Numbered from the stretch's first letter, positions 18,678 through 28,285 are shown. The stretch is DNA of 64,000 bases from CALNYZ01 sp942490945 (GCA_942490945.1 CALNYZ010000018.1:1860001-1924000); one strand, 5' to 3'. Translations and numbers: made by a program. The notes: generated by a model not told the origin, from the sequence alone.

Positions 18678-18878
18678 TTAAGCCTGTACGTTTACTGCCT
18701 GTGGGCCTTTTGGTCCATTTTCCACTTCAAAGCTCACTTGCTGGCCTTCTGCCAGGGTGCGAAAACCTTCGGTGGCGATAGCAGAAAAATGAACGAATAC
18801 GTCCTTACTGCCGTCTGAAGGAGAAATAAAGCCGAAGCCTTTGGATTCGTTAAACCATTTAACGGTTCCTGTTGCCAT
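18678..18878 (-). CDS. Cold-shock protein (CspA family)
   Basis: A 66-residue cold-shock domain protein acting as an RNA chaperone or antiterminator. It starts MATGTVKWFNESKGFGFI with RNP1 (KGFGFI) and RNP2 (VFVHFSAI), both complete, and ends with the usual VEVENGPKGPQAVNVQA-like tail (FEVENGPKGPQA). The SD is GAGG ten nt before the ATG and can pair with a complementary stretch upstream (see the separate regulatory entry). A long AU-rich 5' region fits the cspA pattern. Which of the CspA-E paralogues it corresponds to cannot be decided. Confidence 0.95.
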   Translation of the reverse strand: MATGTVKWFNESKGFGFISPSDGSKDVFVHFSAIATEGFRTLAEGQQVSFEVENGPKGPQAVNVQA

Positions 18879-18882
18879 ATAA

Positions 18883-18937
18883 AATTACCTCATTGAATAT
18901 TAATAAATAAATTTGTTACAAATCTTACGAGGTAATT
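18883..18937 (-). promoter_or_regulatory. Possible SD-sequestering helix in the csp 5' UTR
   Basis: On the minus-strand RNA, AATTACCTC (18937 to 18929) is perfectly complementary to GAGGTAATT (18891 to 18883), which contains the ribosome-binding site of the cold-shock gene. The 37-nt loop between them is very AU-rich. This could form a temperature-sensitive switch controlling translation. It is a base-pairing observation only. Confidence 0.45.
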
Positions 18938-19132
18938 AACAGGAGAAAACTTCTAGAGAACTTCCGACAAGAACCAGGATAGAATGTAGCGATACACAGT
19001 GTAACTTATTTTTACATAAATGCACCATATATTCTTGTTATATATGGCATTAAAACCACAAATCAATGCAAATTTTGGTATTTTAATGGCTCAAACAGGC
19101 ATTTTTGACCATTTAAATCGTCAACAGAGCCA

Positions 19133-21091
19133 TCAGGCCCTCAGGCTCAACCAATAAAAACCAAAGCCCGGTACAACCAGGGTTTTCTTGAAAATATCAG
19201 GTTCACACCCGGAATATAAATCCACGAGCTGTCCATGCTGCTCATCTCCCCAATATCCAATATTGCCAAGATCAAGATGCTGCGGTTTGCCATCAAAATT
19301 GGCGACTACCAGTATTTTTTCGGCCTGTTTGTTCAGGCTGTACCGCACAAAGACAAACAGATGCGGGTTTACGACATCAATTAATTCGCGGTTATTGAAG
19401 TCAGCAAAGACATCAATTTCCTTACGAACAGATATCATGCGTTTTAATGCGCTGAAGATCTTGTATTCAACGGTGCCGGGCACGTTTCGTTGCTCGGCTA
19501 CTTCCCAGTCAATTGTCGGTCGATGTACCCAACGTGTATCGCCGTTCTTGTTTACATCATGCTCGTACGAATAATCATTCAACTGCCCCAATTCGTCACC
19601 ATAATATAATAAAGGAATACCACCGAATGACATGATCATGCTGTGCAGCAATAAAATGCCGGATATCGCCTCATCAATTGATTTTGGATCGCCTTTTTCG
19701 ACCGCATATTGCAGCCCAACCAATGATGCGAGCGAACCCGAAATTCGCGCATCGCCATTTTTTTCGTTTTGCCCAAAGGGAAGTCCACGGGCATGTGAAT
19801 CGGCAAACTTCCCCGTGTAATACTCAATGAGGAATTTACGGTGACTGGCTGGCTTATAGCCTGCCAGAATGATGTCACTATCATCGAATCCCAGGCCAAT
19901 GTCATCATGACAACGTACGTAGTTGAGCCAGGTAGCTCGTTCCAGTTTAACCGGCAGACTCTTTATTCCTTGATTGAGTAATTTTGCATTTTTGGTTGCA
20001 ACCGCATCCCACATCAGCGCCATATATGTTGCGTTATAGGCAATTTCACACTCCTTGGCGATAACAGCATCCTCACCAAAGTATTTGGCGACTTCGAAGG
20101 GTGCAACAATCGCTTCTGCAATAAACAACACACCGGGTGATGTAACCTGACAGCAGTCTTTAAATAATTGCAAAATCAAATGCGCTTCACGTTCGTTCTG
20201 GCAAGTGCTGCCAATTTTTTTCCATAAAAACGCCACGGCATCAAGGCGCAATATATCTGCACCTTTATTGGCCCAATACAAAATAATATCCAGCATTTCA
20301 ATAAAAACAGCCGGATTACTGTAATTCAGATCCCATTGATAATTATTAAACACCGTCATGACCCAGCGTCCCATTTCTTCATCCCAGGTAAAATTACCCG
20401 GCGATGTTTCGGGAAATATTTCCGGCATACTTTGCTCAAACATATCCGGCATATTGCGGTTTTCAAACGTGTAGTAATAATCCTGGTATGTCTTCTCACC
20501 TTCTCTGGCACGTTGTGCCCATTCATGTTCATTTGAGGTATGGTTTACGACCACGTCCAGCACCAGTAATATTTCGCGTGTTTGCATTTCCGACGCCAGC
20601 GCGGCCAAATCATCCAGTGTGCCAGCGCGTGGATCAATGTTTCTAAAATCACTAACCGCATACCCACCATCACTGTGTCCTTCAGGACATTTCATAATCG
20701 GCATTATATGTGCCAGATTTATTCCCAGTTCCTGAAAATAGCCGAGATGCTCGCCCACGCCCTTTAAATTTTCGGCAAACCCGTTGCTATACAGCGCCAT
20801 ACCAACCCAATTCTGACTAAGAAACCAGTTATGATCTTTTTCACGATCAATATCGAGTTGTTTCAGCTTGTCCGGCCGGTTAATGTATTGTCGAGCCATG
20901 GTCTCAACCAGACGCAATGCCTGCGCTTCAAAGTCACTTCTTTTTCCATAGAGTTTTTCGAACAGGGAATGAATTGCATAAAAATTTGATCCAAGACGCG
21001 TATAAAAATGGCGCAGATCCTGTTTGCTGATCTCGGTCTTTAAATTATTTAAAATATCATTCAGGAGAGAATGTGAAACTTGCTCGTACAT
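19133..21091 (-). CDS. ams: Amylosucrase (GH13)
   Basis: Alpha-amylase-family glucosyltransferase that uses sucrose to build alpha-glucan and release fructose. The 652 residues match amylosucrase length. GH13 motifs are visible: LVLDVVVNHTSNEH, the nucleophile region ADILRLDAVAFLW, the acid/base region VLFIAEAIVAP, and VRCHDDIGL. An N-terminal all-helical domain (residues 1-90) precedes the barrel, as in Neisseria amylosucrase. It is the last gene of the sps-spp-fructokinase-ams operon, the arrangement known from halotolerant methanotrophs, where it links sucrose to glycogen and recycles fructose through the adjacent kinase. Sucrose phosphorylase or sucrose hydrolase are less likely from the context. 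Confidence 0.88.
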   Translation of the reverse strand: MYEQVSHSLLNDILNNLKTEISKQDLRHFYTRLGSNFYAIHSLFEKLYGKRSDFEAQALRLVETMARQYINRPDKLKQLDIDREKDHNWFLSQNWVGMALYSNGFAENLKGVGEHLGYFQELGINLAHIMPIMKCPEGHSDGGYAVSDFRNIDPRAGTLDDLAALASEMQTREILLVLDVVVNHTSNEHEWAQRAREGEKTYQDYYYTFENRNMPDMFEQSMPEIFPETSPGNFTWDEEMGRWVMTVFNNYQWDLNYSNPAVFIEMLDIILYWANKGADILRLDAVAFLWKKIGSTCQNEREAHLILQLFKDCCQVTSPGVLFIAEAIVAPFEVAKYFGEDAVIAKECEIAYNATYMALMWDAVATKNAKLLNQGIKSLPVKLERATWLNYVRCHDDIGLGFDDSDIILAGYKPASHRKFLIEYYTGKFADSHARGLPFGQNEKNGDARISGSLASLVGLQYAVEKGDPKSIDEAISGILLLHSMIMSFGGIPLLYYGDELGQLNDYSYEHDVNKNGDTRWVHRPTIDWEVAEQRNVPGTVEYKIFSALKRMISVRKEIDVFADFNNRELIDVVNPHLFVFVRYSLNKQAEKILVVANFDGKPQHLDLGNIGYWGDEQHGQLVDLYSGCEPDIFKKTLVVPGFGFYWLSLRA

Positions 21092-21114
21092 ACACTACCC
21101 TTACCGGTTCTATA

Positions 21115-21993
21115 TCAGATCAGACCACTCGCCTTGTAAAATTCATGATCATTGGTTGTTGCGCCACGCAAGCCAACTACTAAACTGGCAAACTGCTGGG
21201 CAGCGTTAATTATGTCAGGTATGGCCCAATTCAGCATCAAGCCATGCAAAAAAACTGCCGTAAAAGCGTCGCCGGCACCCACTGTGTCCTGAAAATTGTG
21301 CACTTTTTTGGGTATCACGCTATACATTTCACCCTCTGACGTTCTTACCATGGCGCCCGCTTCACCCTGGGTTAAAACCAGAAGCTCAAGCTTGTACTTG
21401 TTTTGCATAAATTCCATATCACGCTGTATATCGCCAGTATTCTCGCCAAGCTGAATCAGCTCATCCGCATTAAGCTTGACCCAATTTGCACGCTCTAACC
21501 AGCGCAGGACATCCTGTCGTTTCCACCACGGGGCACGCAAATTAACATCCAGAAAAACTTGTAATTGTTTATCTTCCACTATTTTTTCATAAGCCTTACG
21601 CGTTTCAACACTACGCAGAGCCAGAGTGCCATGATAAAGAATACGATTTGGTGTCAGATCTGTTAGCGCTTTTTGCGCAATAAAATCATAGGCGCAATTT
21701 GGCGCGATGTCATACTGCGGTTCATTGTCAATCAGAGTAACATTGACCTGGCCAGTTGGATGATCTGTATCGATTTGCACATACTTGGTATCCATGCCCC
21801 AATTGTTCATGGCACGCAGGATGCCTGAACCCAGATCATCATCGCCTACTCGCGAAATGAAATTTGGATGATGACCTAATGCCTGCAAGTGCCAGGCAAC
21901 ATTAAATGGTGCGCCACCTAATATCTGTTTGCCATCCGGGAAACAGTCATATAATACTTCACCTAATATATAGAGTTGCGTTTCATTATTCAT
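21115..21993 (-). CDS. Fructokinase (PfkB family)
   Basis: Cytoplasmic ribokinase-family sugar kinase, probably phosphorylating fructose to fructose-6-phosphate. The N-terminal motif GGAPFNVAWHLQALG is the PfkB signature 1 of fructokinases, and the C-terminal DTVGAGDAFTAVFLHG carries the catalytic Asp and anion hole. I use the ATG at 21993 (MNNETQLYILGEVL); an upstream GTG at 22002 is also possible, and neither has a clear SD. The reading frame overlaps the end of the sucrose-phosphatase gene by 8 nt (17 nt with the GTG), implying coupled translation. It would return the fructose released by amylosucrase to the hexose-phosphate pool. Confidence 0.9.
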   Translation of the reverse strand: MNNETQLYILGEVLYDCFPDGKQILGGAPFNVAWHLQALGHHPNFISRVGDDDLGSGILRAMNNWGMDTKYVQIDTDHPTGQVNVTLIDNEPQYDIAPNCAYDFIAQKALTDLTPNRILYHGTLALRSVETRKAYEKIVEDKQLQVFLDVNLRAPWWKRQDVLRWLERANWVKLNADELIQLGENTGDIQRDMEFMQNKYKLELLVLTQGEAGAMVRTSEGEMYSVIPKKVHNFQDTVGAGDAFTAVFLHGLMLNWAIPDIINAAQQFASLVVGLRGATTNDHEFYKASGLI

Positions 21994-22849
21994 ATCGGAC
22001 ACCGATACTGGTCAGTTGCTTGTGTAAAGCCGGAACGAAATGCCACACGCCTTCCAGAATGCCTGCAGAATAATTACCGTTCATGTTTATATTGTTGCCT
22101 GAGGCGATGAAGAGTGATTGCACATTTCCTTTTGTTTGCGCCTGCTCTATTGCGGACTGTTTGACTTCATTCGTTGCATTCGCAACCAGAACCGAGCAAA
22201 TCGGACTTGTCAGTACGTCCAGATCATTACCGCTGTCGCCAGCGAACACAACCTCTTCTTCACTATAGTCTAACTGTTGTTGTAAAAATTCAATTGCGTG
22301 TAATTTGGATGCATTCGCTGGTAACACATCGAGCAATCCGACGTCTTTGGCTTCATCTGTACTATATATAAGGTTGGCGTCAACACCTTGCTTATCAAGA
22401 CGAGTTCGCATCTCAGTCATGATGTCATCAGGTTTTGCTATCATAGACAAGTAATAACTCAGCTTGTGCGTATTTTGTTTGGATAATTCCTGGAGCGTTA
22501 ATGCAGTCATATCAGCGAACAATGCCTGAAGTTGTGCATGTGACTTGAAATTCCATGCTGTATCGACTTCACTTTCCCATGTAGAGAGTTCATTCCACAC
22601 AGATTCATTTATCGAATATATTTTGCTGCCTACATCGGTAATGGCATAGTTGGGAGTTGGCAATTCATAATCGTCAATTGCTTCATCAACGAGTTCTTTA
22701 TGTCGACCTGTCACGTATACCAGGGTAACTTCCGGCAAGTTACAAAACCGGGCAAACCAATCGCGAGCAAAGATGAACTCTTCTTGTTCGCCATTTGGAA
22801 TAACCGTTCTGTCCAAATCGGTACATAATAATAAACGCACATCAGACAT
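21986..22849 (-). CDS. spp: Sucrose-6-phosphate phosphatase (HAD superfamily)
   Basis: Dephosphorylates sucrose-6-phosphate to sucrose. All HAD motifs look intact: LLLCTDLDRTVIPNG (DxDxT), VTGRHKE and the acidic loop VFAGDSGNDLDVL. I start at the ATG at 22849 (MSDVRLLL); the frame stays open further upstream but there it lies within sps coding sequence. The start overlaps the sps stop codon as ATGTCTGA, so translation is likely coupled. The preceding sps gene carries a degenerate phosphatase-like domain, so this separate enzyme probably performs the actual hydrolysis. Length (287 residues) fits prokaryotic SPP. Confidence 0.92.
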   Translation of the reverse strand: MSDVRLLLCTDLDRTVIPNGEQEEFIFARDWFARFCNLPEVTLVYVTGRHKELVDEAIDDYELPTPNYAITDVGSKIYSINESVWNELSTWESEVDTAWNFKSHAQLQALFADMTALTLQELSKQNTHKLSYYLSMIAKPDDIMTEMRTRLDKQGVDANLIYSTDEAKDVGLLDVLPANASKLHAIEFLQQQLDYSEEEVVFAGDSGNDLDVLTSPICSVLVANATNEVKQSAIEQAQTKGNVQSLFIASGNNINMNGNYSAGILEGVWHFVPALHKQLTSIGVRYE

Positions 22850-25010
22850 GGGTAACTTGTTTATCTTCAGGATCAGCGCATGTATTAAAGAAATCATAGT
22901 AGTCAAGCGCTTCCAGAATACCTTTTGCAAAAGCGTGCTTGGCGAAATAGGTTCGATCTGCATCAACGAGCTGCGATAATTCTTCGTGATGGCGATTGGC
23001 AACAACTGCAGCCAGGGTGTTGCCACGCATCATATCTTCGTCGGCACCTGAACCTCCGGCAACAAATATGCGATGCAATGGAATTTGCCAGCGATCTGCC
23101 ACATAACGTAGAGCCAGGCCTTTCGATGCACGTTGCGGCATGACGTCCAGATATTGACCGAAGGCCAGATTCAATTGTACAGATTGCTCGTTTTGATGTA
23201 ACAAAGTGCTTATTTCTTCAATTGACGGTGCCAATTTCCGGTTTATGTAATAACTGATTTTAAAGCGACTTTGTTCAGTTTTCGGTTGTAGCTTCAGCCC
23301 CGGTAATTCTGCAAGGAGTGGCTTTATCTTGTGCGGTGACCAGTGATAGTCAATGTGTTTGCTCCATGCAGTATCAGCAGCATATTTTGGTGCATAGTAA
23401 ATTTCTGTACCACAACTGGTTATCAAAATATCCGGCTCGGGAATGTTGTATCTTTTCATCAGGCGCAGCGCAGAATCAAATCGCCGTCCTGTTGCAATTG
23501 CAAATGTCGTGGTTTTACGATGCTGTCGTAATACTTCAATAAGGTTTTGTAATGATTCTTCATCACCAATTAAATTCTGATCCAGATCACTTACGATGGC
23601 ACGATCACGATAAATTTCTTTACGTGCCTCAAGCGGCACACGATTAATCACTTCAGTCCGATCTATAATCGGTCGCACGATTGACATATAACGTTCAACG
23701 TGTGCATCCCATGAATAGTGTTCACGAACCGCACGAAGTCCATTACTTACACATTGATTCCAGTAGTTCTTGTCCGTCAATAATTTTACCAGTGCTGAAG
23801 AAATACTATCTGTTTCCAACGGATCAACCAGGATGCCATTTTTGCAGTTACCAATTATGTCACGTGGACCACCATCCTCAGTCGCTACTACAGGTAACCC
23901 GGAAGCCGCAGCCTCAATCAGGGTCAGTCCAAACGGTTCTGTTAAGGCCGGGTTAACAAATACACCACCTGATGCGGCTGCCATGCGGTAAAATAACGCG
24001 ACTTGATCACGCCGATGGTGCTTGGGGATCGCAACACTGCTGTAAATATCATATCTATCAACTGCAACCAGCAATTCATGAAATACTTCCTGCGCCCCTT
24101 CCTCAAGGTCATCAATATCATCACGATTGCCTGCAATGATGAGCAGGTTGGCCAGGGTTTGTAACTGGGCGGATTGTCCATAGGCCTCGACAAGCGCAAC
24201 AATATTTTTGCGCTTATCCGGGCGCGACAAGGCCAGAATGACCGGTTTTTGTGGATGCTTTAAATGTTTGCCTGTTTCACTCATTAGTGAAGAAGTTGCT
24301 TCTTCGCCTGTCGGCGGCATAAACTTGTCCAGATCTGTTCCGGGCGGAACAACACGCATGTGATCAGGTTGATAATGACTATAGAGCTCGTATTGCTCTT
24401 CTATTTCCTGATGTGTGCTGGTAATAACACGTTCGGCAGTTGCCAATGACATTTCTTCGGCTTCGATCCGGCGCATCATATTATAGCGTTCTTCGATTTG
24501 TAGTGTGGTAAGCCCGCTCGCCAGTAAGCGATGACGCTTGACGCGTCCGAGTGAATGTCCGGTATGAATCAGTGGAATACCTAATTGATTCGCAACATTC
24601 GCGCCAACATATCCCGCATCTGCGTAGTGACTATGAATGACATCGGGAAAATTATTACTATTTCTGAAATAGTTAATGACATTGTCAGCAAAACCATCCA
24701 GATGATCCCAAAGATGTTCTTTTGCTATATATTCATCTGGCCCGGCTTTTAAGCGGACTATACTGAGTTTTTCGGTAAGCTTTTCAACAGGCACAGCATA
24801 ATCTTTTGATACAGACTTGTCCGCGACACAGCGTGTAATCAAATCAACCCGGGCAACATCACTGCGACGTGCCAGTGCTTGCGCCAATTCAAGAACATAG
24901 AGAATTTGCCCGCCCGTATCCGCATCCCGACCTAACTCCAGGTCATTACCGCGGATCAGTCCATGCACACTCAATAATACAATATAGATTTTGTCGGATT
25001 TTTTATTCAT
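22842..25010 (-). CDS. sps: Sucrose-phosphate synthase with C-terminal SPP-like domain
   Basis: Transfers glucose from UDP- or ADP-glucose to fructose-6-phosphate. The glycosyltransferase part (GT4, residues ~1-465) shows IYIVLLSVHGLIRG, DTGGQILYVLELA, the HTGHSLG loop and the E-x7-E region FVNPALTEPFGLTLIEAAASG. A HAD/SPP-like domain begins near residue 475; motif I reads DLDQNL and motif IV GGSGADEDM, both departing from DxDxT and DSGND, so it is probably not catalytic. I start at the ATG at 25010; the frame continues 36 codons upstream and an AAGGAGG lies about 40 nt before this ATG, so initiation deserves checking. First gene of the sucrose (compatible solute) operon. Confidence 0.93.
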   Translation of the reverse strand: MNKKSDKIYIVLLSVHGLIRGNDLELGRDADTGGQILYVLELAQALARRSDVARVDLITRCVADKSVSKDYAVPVEKLTEKLSIVRLKAGPDEYIAKEHLWDHLDGFADNVINYFRNSNNFPDVIHSHYADAGYVGANVANQLGIPLIHTGHSLGRVKRHRLLASGLTTLQIEERYNMMRRIEAEEMSLATAERVITSTHQEIEEQYELYSHYQPDHMRVVPPGTDLDKFMPPTGEEATSSLMSETGKHLKHPQKPVILALSRPDKRKNIVALVEAYGQSAQLQTLANLLIIAGNRDDIDDLEEGAQEVFHELLVAVDRYDIYSSVAIPKHHRRDQVALFYRMAAASGGVFVNPALTEPFGLTLIEAAASGLPVVATEDGGPRDIIGNCKNGILVDPLETDSISSALVKLLTDKNYWNQCVSNGLRAVREHYSWDAHVERYMSIVRPIIDRTEVINRVPLEARKEIYRDRAIVSDLDQNLIGDEESLQNLIEVLRQHRKTTTFAIATGRRFDSALRLMKRYNIPEPDILITSCGTEIYYAPKYAADTAWSKHIDYHWSPHKIKPLLAELPGLKLQPKTEQSRFKISYYINRKLAPSIEEISTLLHQNEQSVQLNLAFGQYLDVMPQRASKGLALRYVADRWQIPLHRIFVAGGSGADEDMMRGNTLAAVVANRHHEELSQLVDADRTYFAKHAFAKGILEALDYYDFFNTCADPEDKQVTHV

Positions 25011-25419
25011 ATCAATAACAAATACTGCTATTAACAGCCTGGCCCGCCTCCTTAAACCATTCCATGCTGAAAACTCGTCGTTAGCCGGATTAATTGTGCG
25101 TTTTAAAGAGTATAACACTTGTAGGCTACTAATTTTAATATAGATTTACATTATCTGAATCCTCGCCATACTCGTGCGCACTCACACTATCGAATTGCCT
25201 TTGTGCGTGGAAACAGTGCAAATCAGATGACTTTCTGATCAACAATCTTGATTTATCAAAATTTCACCCTACATCATTTATAGTTGTGGTGGGTTATTAA
25301 CTGTATTTCGGTAGATAATACATTCAATAAAGGCTATTCTTAAGCCAAGCTTGTTTTCGGTTTCTCGCTAGACGCCTCATCACACGCCTTATTTCATTTC
25401 TTATCTAAAGAGTAACTAC
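25011..25419. promoter_or_regulatory. Divergent intergenic region, sps / desaturase
   Basis: 409 nt without a convincing gene separate the sucrose operon from the desaturase. It should contain both promoters. A short palindrome TTGATTTATCAA (25248-25259) is present, but its half-sites are too close for an FNR box. I see no riboswitch or known operator. Confidence 0.4.
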
Positions 25420-26607
25420 ATGACTATTTTATCGACCGGCCTACTCAACCTTTCTGGTTGGGGAATAGTGCTTTACACCTTACTAATGACACATATCACC
25501 ATTGTTGCCGTTACCATATTTTTACATCGTCATCAGTCACATCATTCCCTTACGTTACATCCTGTTATAAGTCATTTTTTCCGGTTCTGGTTGTGGCTTA
25601 CAACCGGTATGGTGACCAAACAATGGGTAGCGATTCATCGTAAACACCATGCAAAATGTGAAACGGTTGATGACCCACACAGTCCACAAGTATTGGGGCT
25701 AAAAAAGCTGATATTGCAAGGTAGCGAGCTTTATCGTGCCGAAGCAGCAAATCAGGAAACCCTTGATAAATACGGCCAAGCGACACCGGATGACTGGCTG
25801 GAACGCAATATATACAGTCGACATCCTTTTGTAGGAATCTATTTACTACTGGCAATCAATGTACTGTTGTTTGGTGTCATTGGCATCACCGTGTTTGCCG
25901 TTCAAATGCTCTGGACACCCTTTTGGGCAGCCGGTGTAATTAATGGTATTGGCCATTATTTTGGTTATCGAAATTTTGAACCAACTGATGCGTCACGCAA
26001 TATTGTGCCGTGGGGTATCCTGATAGGTGGTGAAGAACTGCATAATAACCATCACGCCTATCCTGCTTCCGCACGTTTATCGAATAAATGGTGGGAAATT
26101 GATATTGGCTGGGTATATATCAAATTATTGAGCCTTGTGGGTTTGGCGAAAGTAAAGAAATGCGCACCAAAAACTGGCAGCCTCGCTGGCAAGCGTCTCA
26201 TCGATATGGATACCGTTCGTGCCCTGGCGCATAACCGTTTTCACGTTATTAAATTATACGGCCAAAATGTGATCGCACCGGTAATCCGCACAGAACGACT
26301 TGATGCGAGTCGCTATTGCAGCAGTTTATTTCGAAAAGTACGCAAATTAATGACCCGTGAGGACCTGGTTCTCGATACGCATGCGCTTGATACAATCAAG
26401 GAAGCACTCAGTCATAGTCCGACGCTAACAACCGTATATCAACTAAAGCAACAATTGATTGCACTGTGGGATAACTCCAAACAACACCAGTCAAAGCGAA
26501 TTGAACGGCTGCAAGCCTGGTGTCAGGAAGCAGAACAAACGGGTATTGAATCTCTGCAGGAGTTTGCCCAGTACCTGCGTGGCTACACCGAAGTAAAATA
26601 CGCGTAA
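25420..26607 (+). CDS. Membrane fatty-acid desaturase (delta-9 acyl-CoA/acyl-lipid type)
   Basis: Di-iron membrane desaturase that probably inserts a cis double bond into acyl chains, adjusting membrane fluidity. The three histidine clusters are present: HRHQSHH near residue 36, HRKHHAKCE near residue 71 and HNNHHAYP near residue 207. Membrane segments occur around residues 10-30, 45-65, 140-165 and 165-185. The C-terminal ~130 residues are helical and not part of the catalytic core, making this protein (395 aa) longer than minimal DesC proteins. An AAAGAGTAA element lies just before the ATG. Substrate form (CoA, ACP or phospholipid) is unknown. Confidence 0.9.
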   Translation: MTILSTGLLNLSGWGIVLYTLLMTHITIVAVTIFLHRHQSHHSLTLHPVISHFFRFWLWLTTGMVTKQWVAIHRKHHAKCETVDDPHSPQVLGLKKLILQGSELYRAEAANQETLDKYGQATPDDWLERNIYSRHPFVGIYLLLAINVLLFGVIGITVFAVQMLWTPFWAAGVINGIGHYFGYRNFEPTDASRNIVPWGILIGGEELHNNHHAYPASARLSNKWWEIDIGWVYIKLLSLVGLAKVKKCAPKTGSLAGKRLIDMDTVRALAHNRFHVIKLYGQNVIAPVIRTERLDASRYCSSLFRKVRKLMTREDLVLDTHALDTIKEALSHSPTLTTVYQLKQQLIALWDNSKQHQSKRIERLQAWCQEAEQTGIESLQEFAQYLRGYTEVKYA

Positions 26608-26634
26608 ATATTTCTGTATTAACGCGATTCATAT

Positions 26635-26677
26635 GATATACTTGCGGCTCTAGTCCCGGTGCACTTCGGTCTGCACC
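26635..26677 (+). promoter_or_regulatory. Probable promoter and leader hairpin of rhlE
   Basis: An extended -10 element (TGA-TATACT, 26634-26642) has no clear -35. About 15 nt on, the leader contains GGTGCAC (26658-26664), a TTCG loop and a partly complementary arm ending TGCACC (26672-26677). The leader to the rhlE ATG would be about 140 nt, long for a simple gene and reminiscent of cold-induced helicase leaders. Confidence 0.4.
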
Positions 26678-26788
26678 ACTTTCAACGCGGTAATCCTTCC
26701 CGATATACCCCGAAACTAACAAATAGTTTCCGCCTAGACCGTCTCATACAGTGTATAGAGTAGGCAGATTCCTGGAGAACATCTTAGC

Positions 26789-28156
26789 ATGTCATTTGAT
26801 TCCCTCGGCCTTCGTGCCGAATTACTTCGTGCTGTATCCGATAAAGGTTATAGCGTTCCAAGCCCGATCCAACAGCAAGCCATTCCGCTCATCCTTGAAG
26901 GGCGCGATATTATGGGTGGCGCGCAAACCGGAACAGGCAAAACTGCCGGTTTTACCCTGCCGTTATTACAGCGCCTTATGGCTGCTGAAAAACCGCAAGG
27001 TCGACGCCCTATCCGTGCCTTAATCCTCACGCCAACGCGCGAACTGGCAGCACAAGTTCATGAAAGCGTACAAACGTATGGTCGACATTTACCACTTAAA
27101 TCCACAGTTGTGTTTGGTGGTGTGAGCATTAATCCACAAAAAATGAAACTGATTAAAGGTGTTGATGTGCTTGTTGCAACACCAGGTCGCCTGTTAGATC
27201 ACGTCGGTCAAAACTCGGTAAATTTGTCCCAGGTAGAAATCCTGGTGCTTGATGAAGCCGATCGCATGCTTGACATGGGTTTTATTCGTGACATTCGTAA
27301 AGTGCTCGCATTACTGCCCAAGAAAAAGCAAACCTTGTTATTCTCGGCCACTTTCTCTGATGAAATCAAAAAACTGTCGAGTGAATTATTAAAAACACCT
27401 GCACTTGTAGAAGTTGCTCAACGTAATACCACCGCCGATCGAATCAGTCAGGTAGTCCACCCGGTCGATAAAAAACGCAAACGCGAATTGTTATCCTTTT
27501 TGATCGGTTCAAATGACTGGCGACAAGTCCTGGTTTTCACCCGCACCAAACACGGTGCAAACCATCTGGCAGAATCCCTCAGCAAAGACGGTATTATGTC
27601 GGCCGCCATTCATGGCAACAAGAGTCAGGGTGCTCGCACCAAGGCACTGGCCGATTTTAAATCCGGCAAAGTACGTGTGCTTGTCGCCACCGATATCGCG
27701 GCACGTGGTCTGGACATCAACCAGTTACCGCATGTCGTAAACTTTGAATTACCTAACGTTGCAGAAGATTATGTTCACCGTATCGGTCGCACCGGACGTG
27801 CCGGCAATGAAGGTGTTGCCATGTCGCTGGTATGCGTCGATGAGCTTGGCTTATTAAAAGATATCGAACGCTTGTTAAAACGCGAAATACCGAAAGTTGT
27901 ATTTGATGACTTCATTCCTGATCCATCCATTCGGGCAGAACCGATTAACAAGGGACGCGGTAATCAAACGCGAAGTGGCAACAAACCCTCACGAGGTCGA
28001 TCATCCGGAAATCGATCTTCTGGTGATAAAGCTGCAGCACCACGCAATGGTGCTAACCCGCATTATAAGGGTCGTTCAAATAATCAGGGTCGATCCAACA
28101 GTTCGGGACAATCCGGTAATCGTGGCCGTGGTAATTCGCAAGGTCTTCACGCTTAA
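26789..28156 (+). CDS. rhlE: DEAD-box RNA helicase RhlE
   Basis: ATP-dependent RNA helicase involved in ribosome maturation and RNA turnover, often cold-related. The protein begins MSFDSLGLRAELLRAVSDKGYS, the RhlE-type Q-motif region. Motif I is AQTGTGKT, motif II LDEADRMLDMGF, motif III FSATF and motif VI HRIGRTGRAG. The C-terminal tail (from about residue 385) is low-complexity, rich in Gly, Arg, Ser and Asn (RG-type repeats), a usual RNA-binding extension. A strong terminator follows the stop codon. The assignment to RhlE rather than another DEAD protein rests on the N-terminus and the tail. Confidence 0.93.
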   Translation: MSFDSLGLRAELLRAVSDKGYSVPSPIQQQAIPLILEGRDIMGGAQTGTGKTAGFTLPLLQRLMAAEKPQGRRPIRALILTPTRELAAQVHESVQTYGRHLPLKSTVVFGGVSINPQKMKLIKGVDVLVATPGRLLDHVGQNSVNLSQVEILVLDEADRMLDMGFIRDIRKVLALLPKKKQTLLFSATFSDEIKKLSSELLKTPALVEVAQRNTTADRISQVVHPVDKKRKRELLSFLIGSNDWRQVLVFTRTKHGANHLAESLSKDGIMSAAIHGNKSQGARTKALADFKSGKVRVLVATDIAARGLDINQLPHVVNFELPNVAEDYVHRIGRTGRAGNEGVAMSLVCVDELGLLKDIERLLKREIPKVVFDDFIPDPSIRAEPINKGRGNQTRSGNKPSRGRSSGNRSSGDKAAAPRNGANPHYKGRSNNQGRSNSSGQSGNRGRGNSQGLHA

Positions 28157-28173
28157 TCTTTGTGTTCGTAAAG

Positions 28174-28206
28174 GGCAGTGATATTTTTATCACTGCCTTT
28201 TTTTTT
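28174..28206 (+). terminator. Rho-independent terminator after rhlE
   Basis: A perfect 10-bp stem GGCAGTGATA/TATCACTGCC with a TTTT loop is followed by nine T residues. A second, weaker hairpin (ATCGAAT 28244-28250 with ATTCGAT 28262-28268, then a T-run) lies before the convergent RND gene. Confidence 0.93.
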
Positions 28207-28285
28207 CACTAAAGTTAATGGCTACTCATGCCACAAAGTAACAATCGAATCAAATTCAGAAATTCGATATTTTTTACAGTTCAGT

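Noticed and set aside
25011..25118. Upstream extension of sps by 36 codons
   Set aside because: The added residues are unlike SPS N-termini, and the family-conserved start region begins right after the ATG at 25010; noted as an open question because an SD-like AAGGAGG lies within it.
25248..25259. TTGATTTATCAA as an FNR/ANR box before the desaturase
   Set aside because: The half-sites are separated by 2 nt rather than the 4 nt of TTGAT-N4-ATCAA, so it does not fit the FNR consensus.
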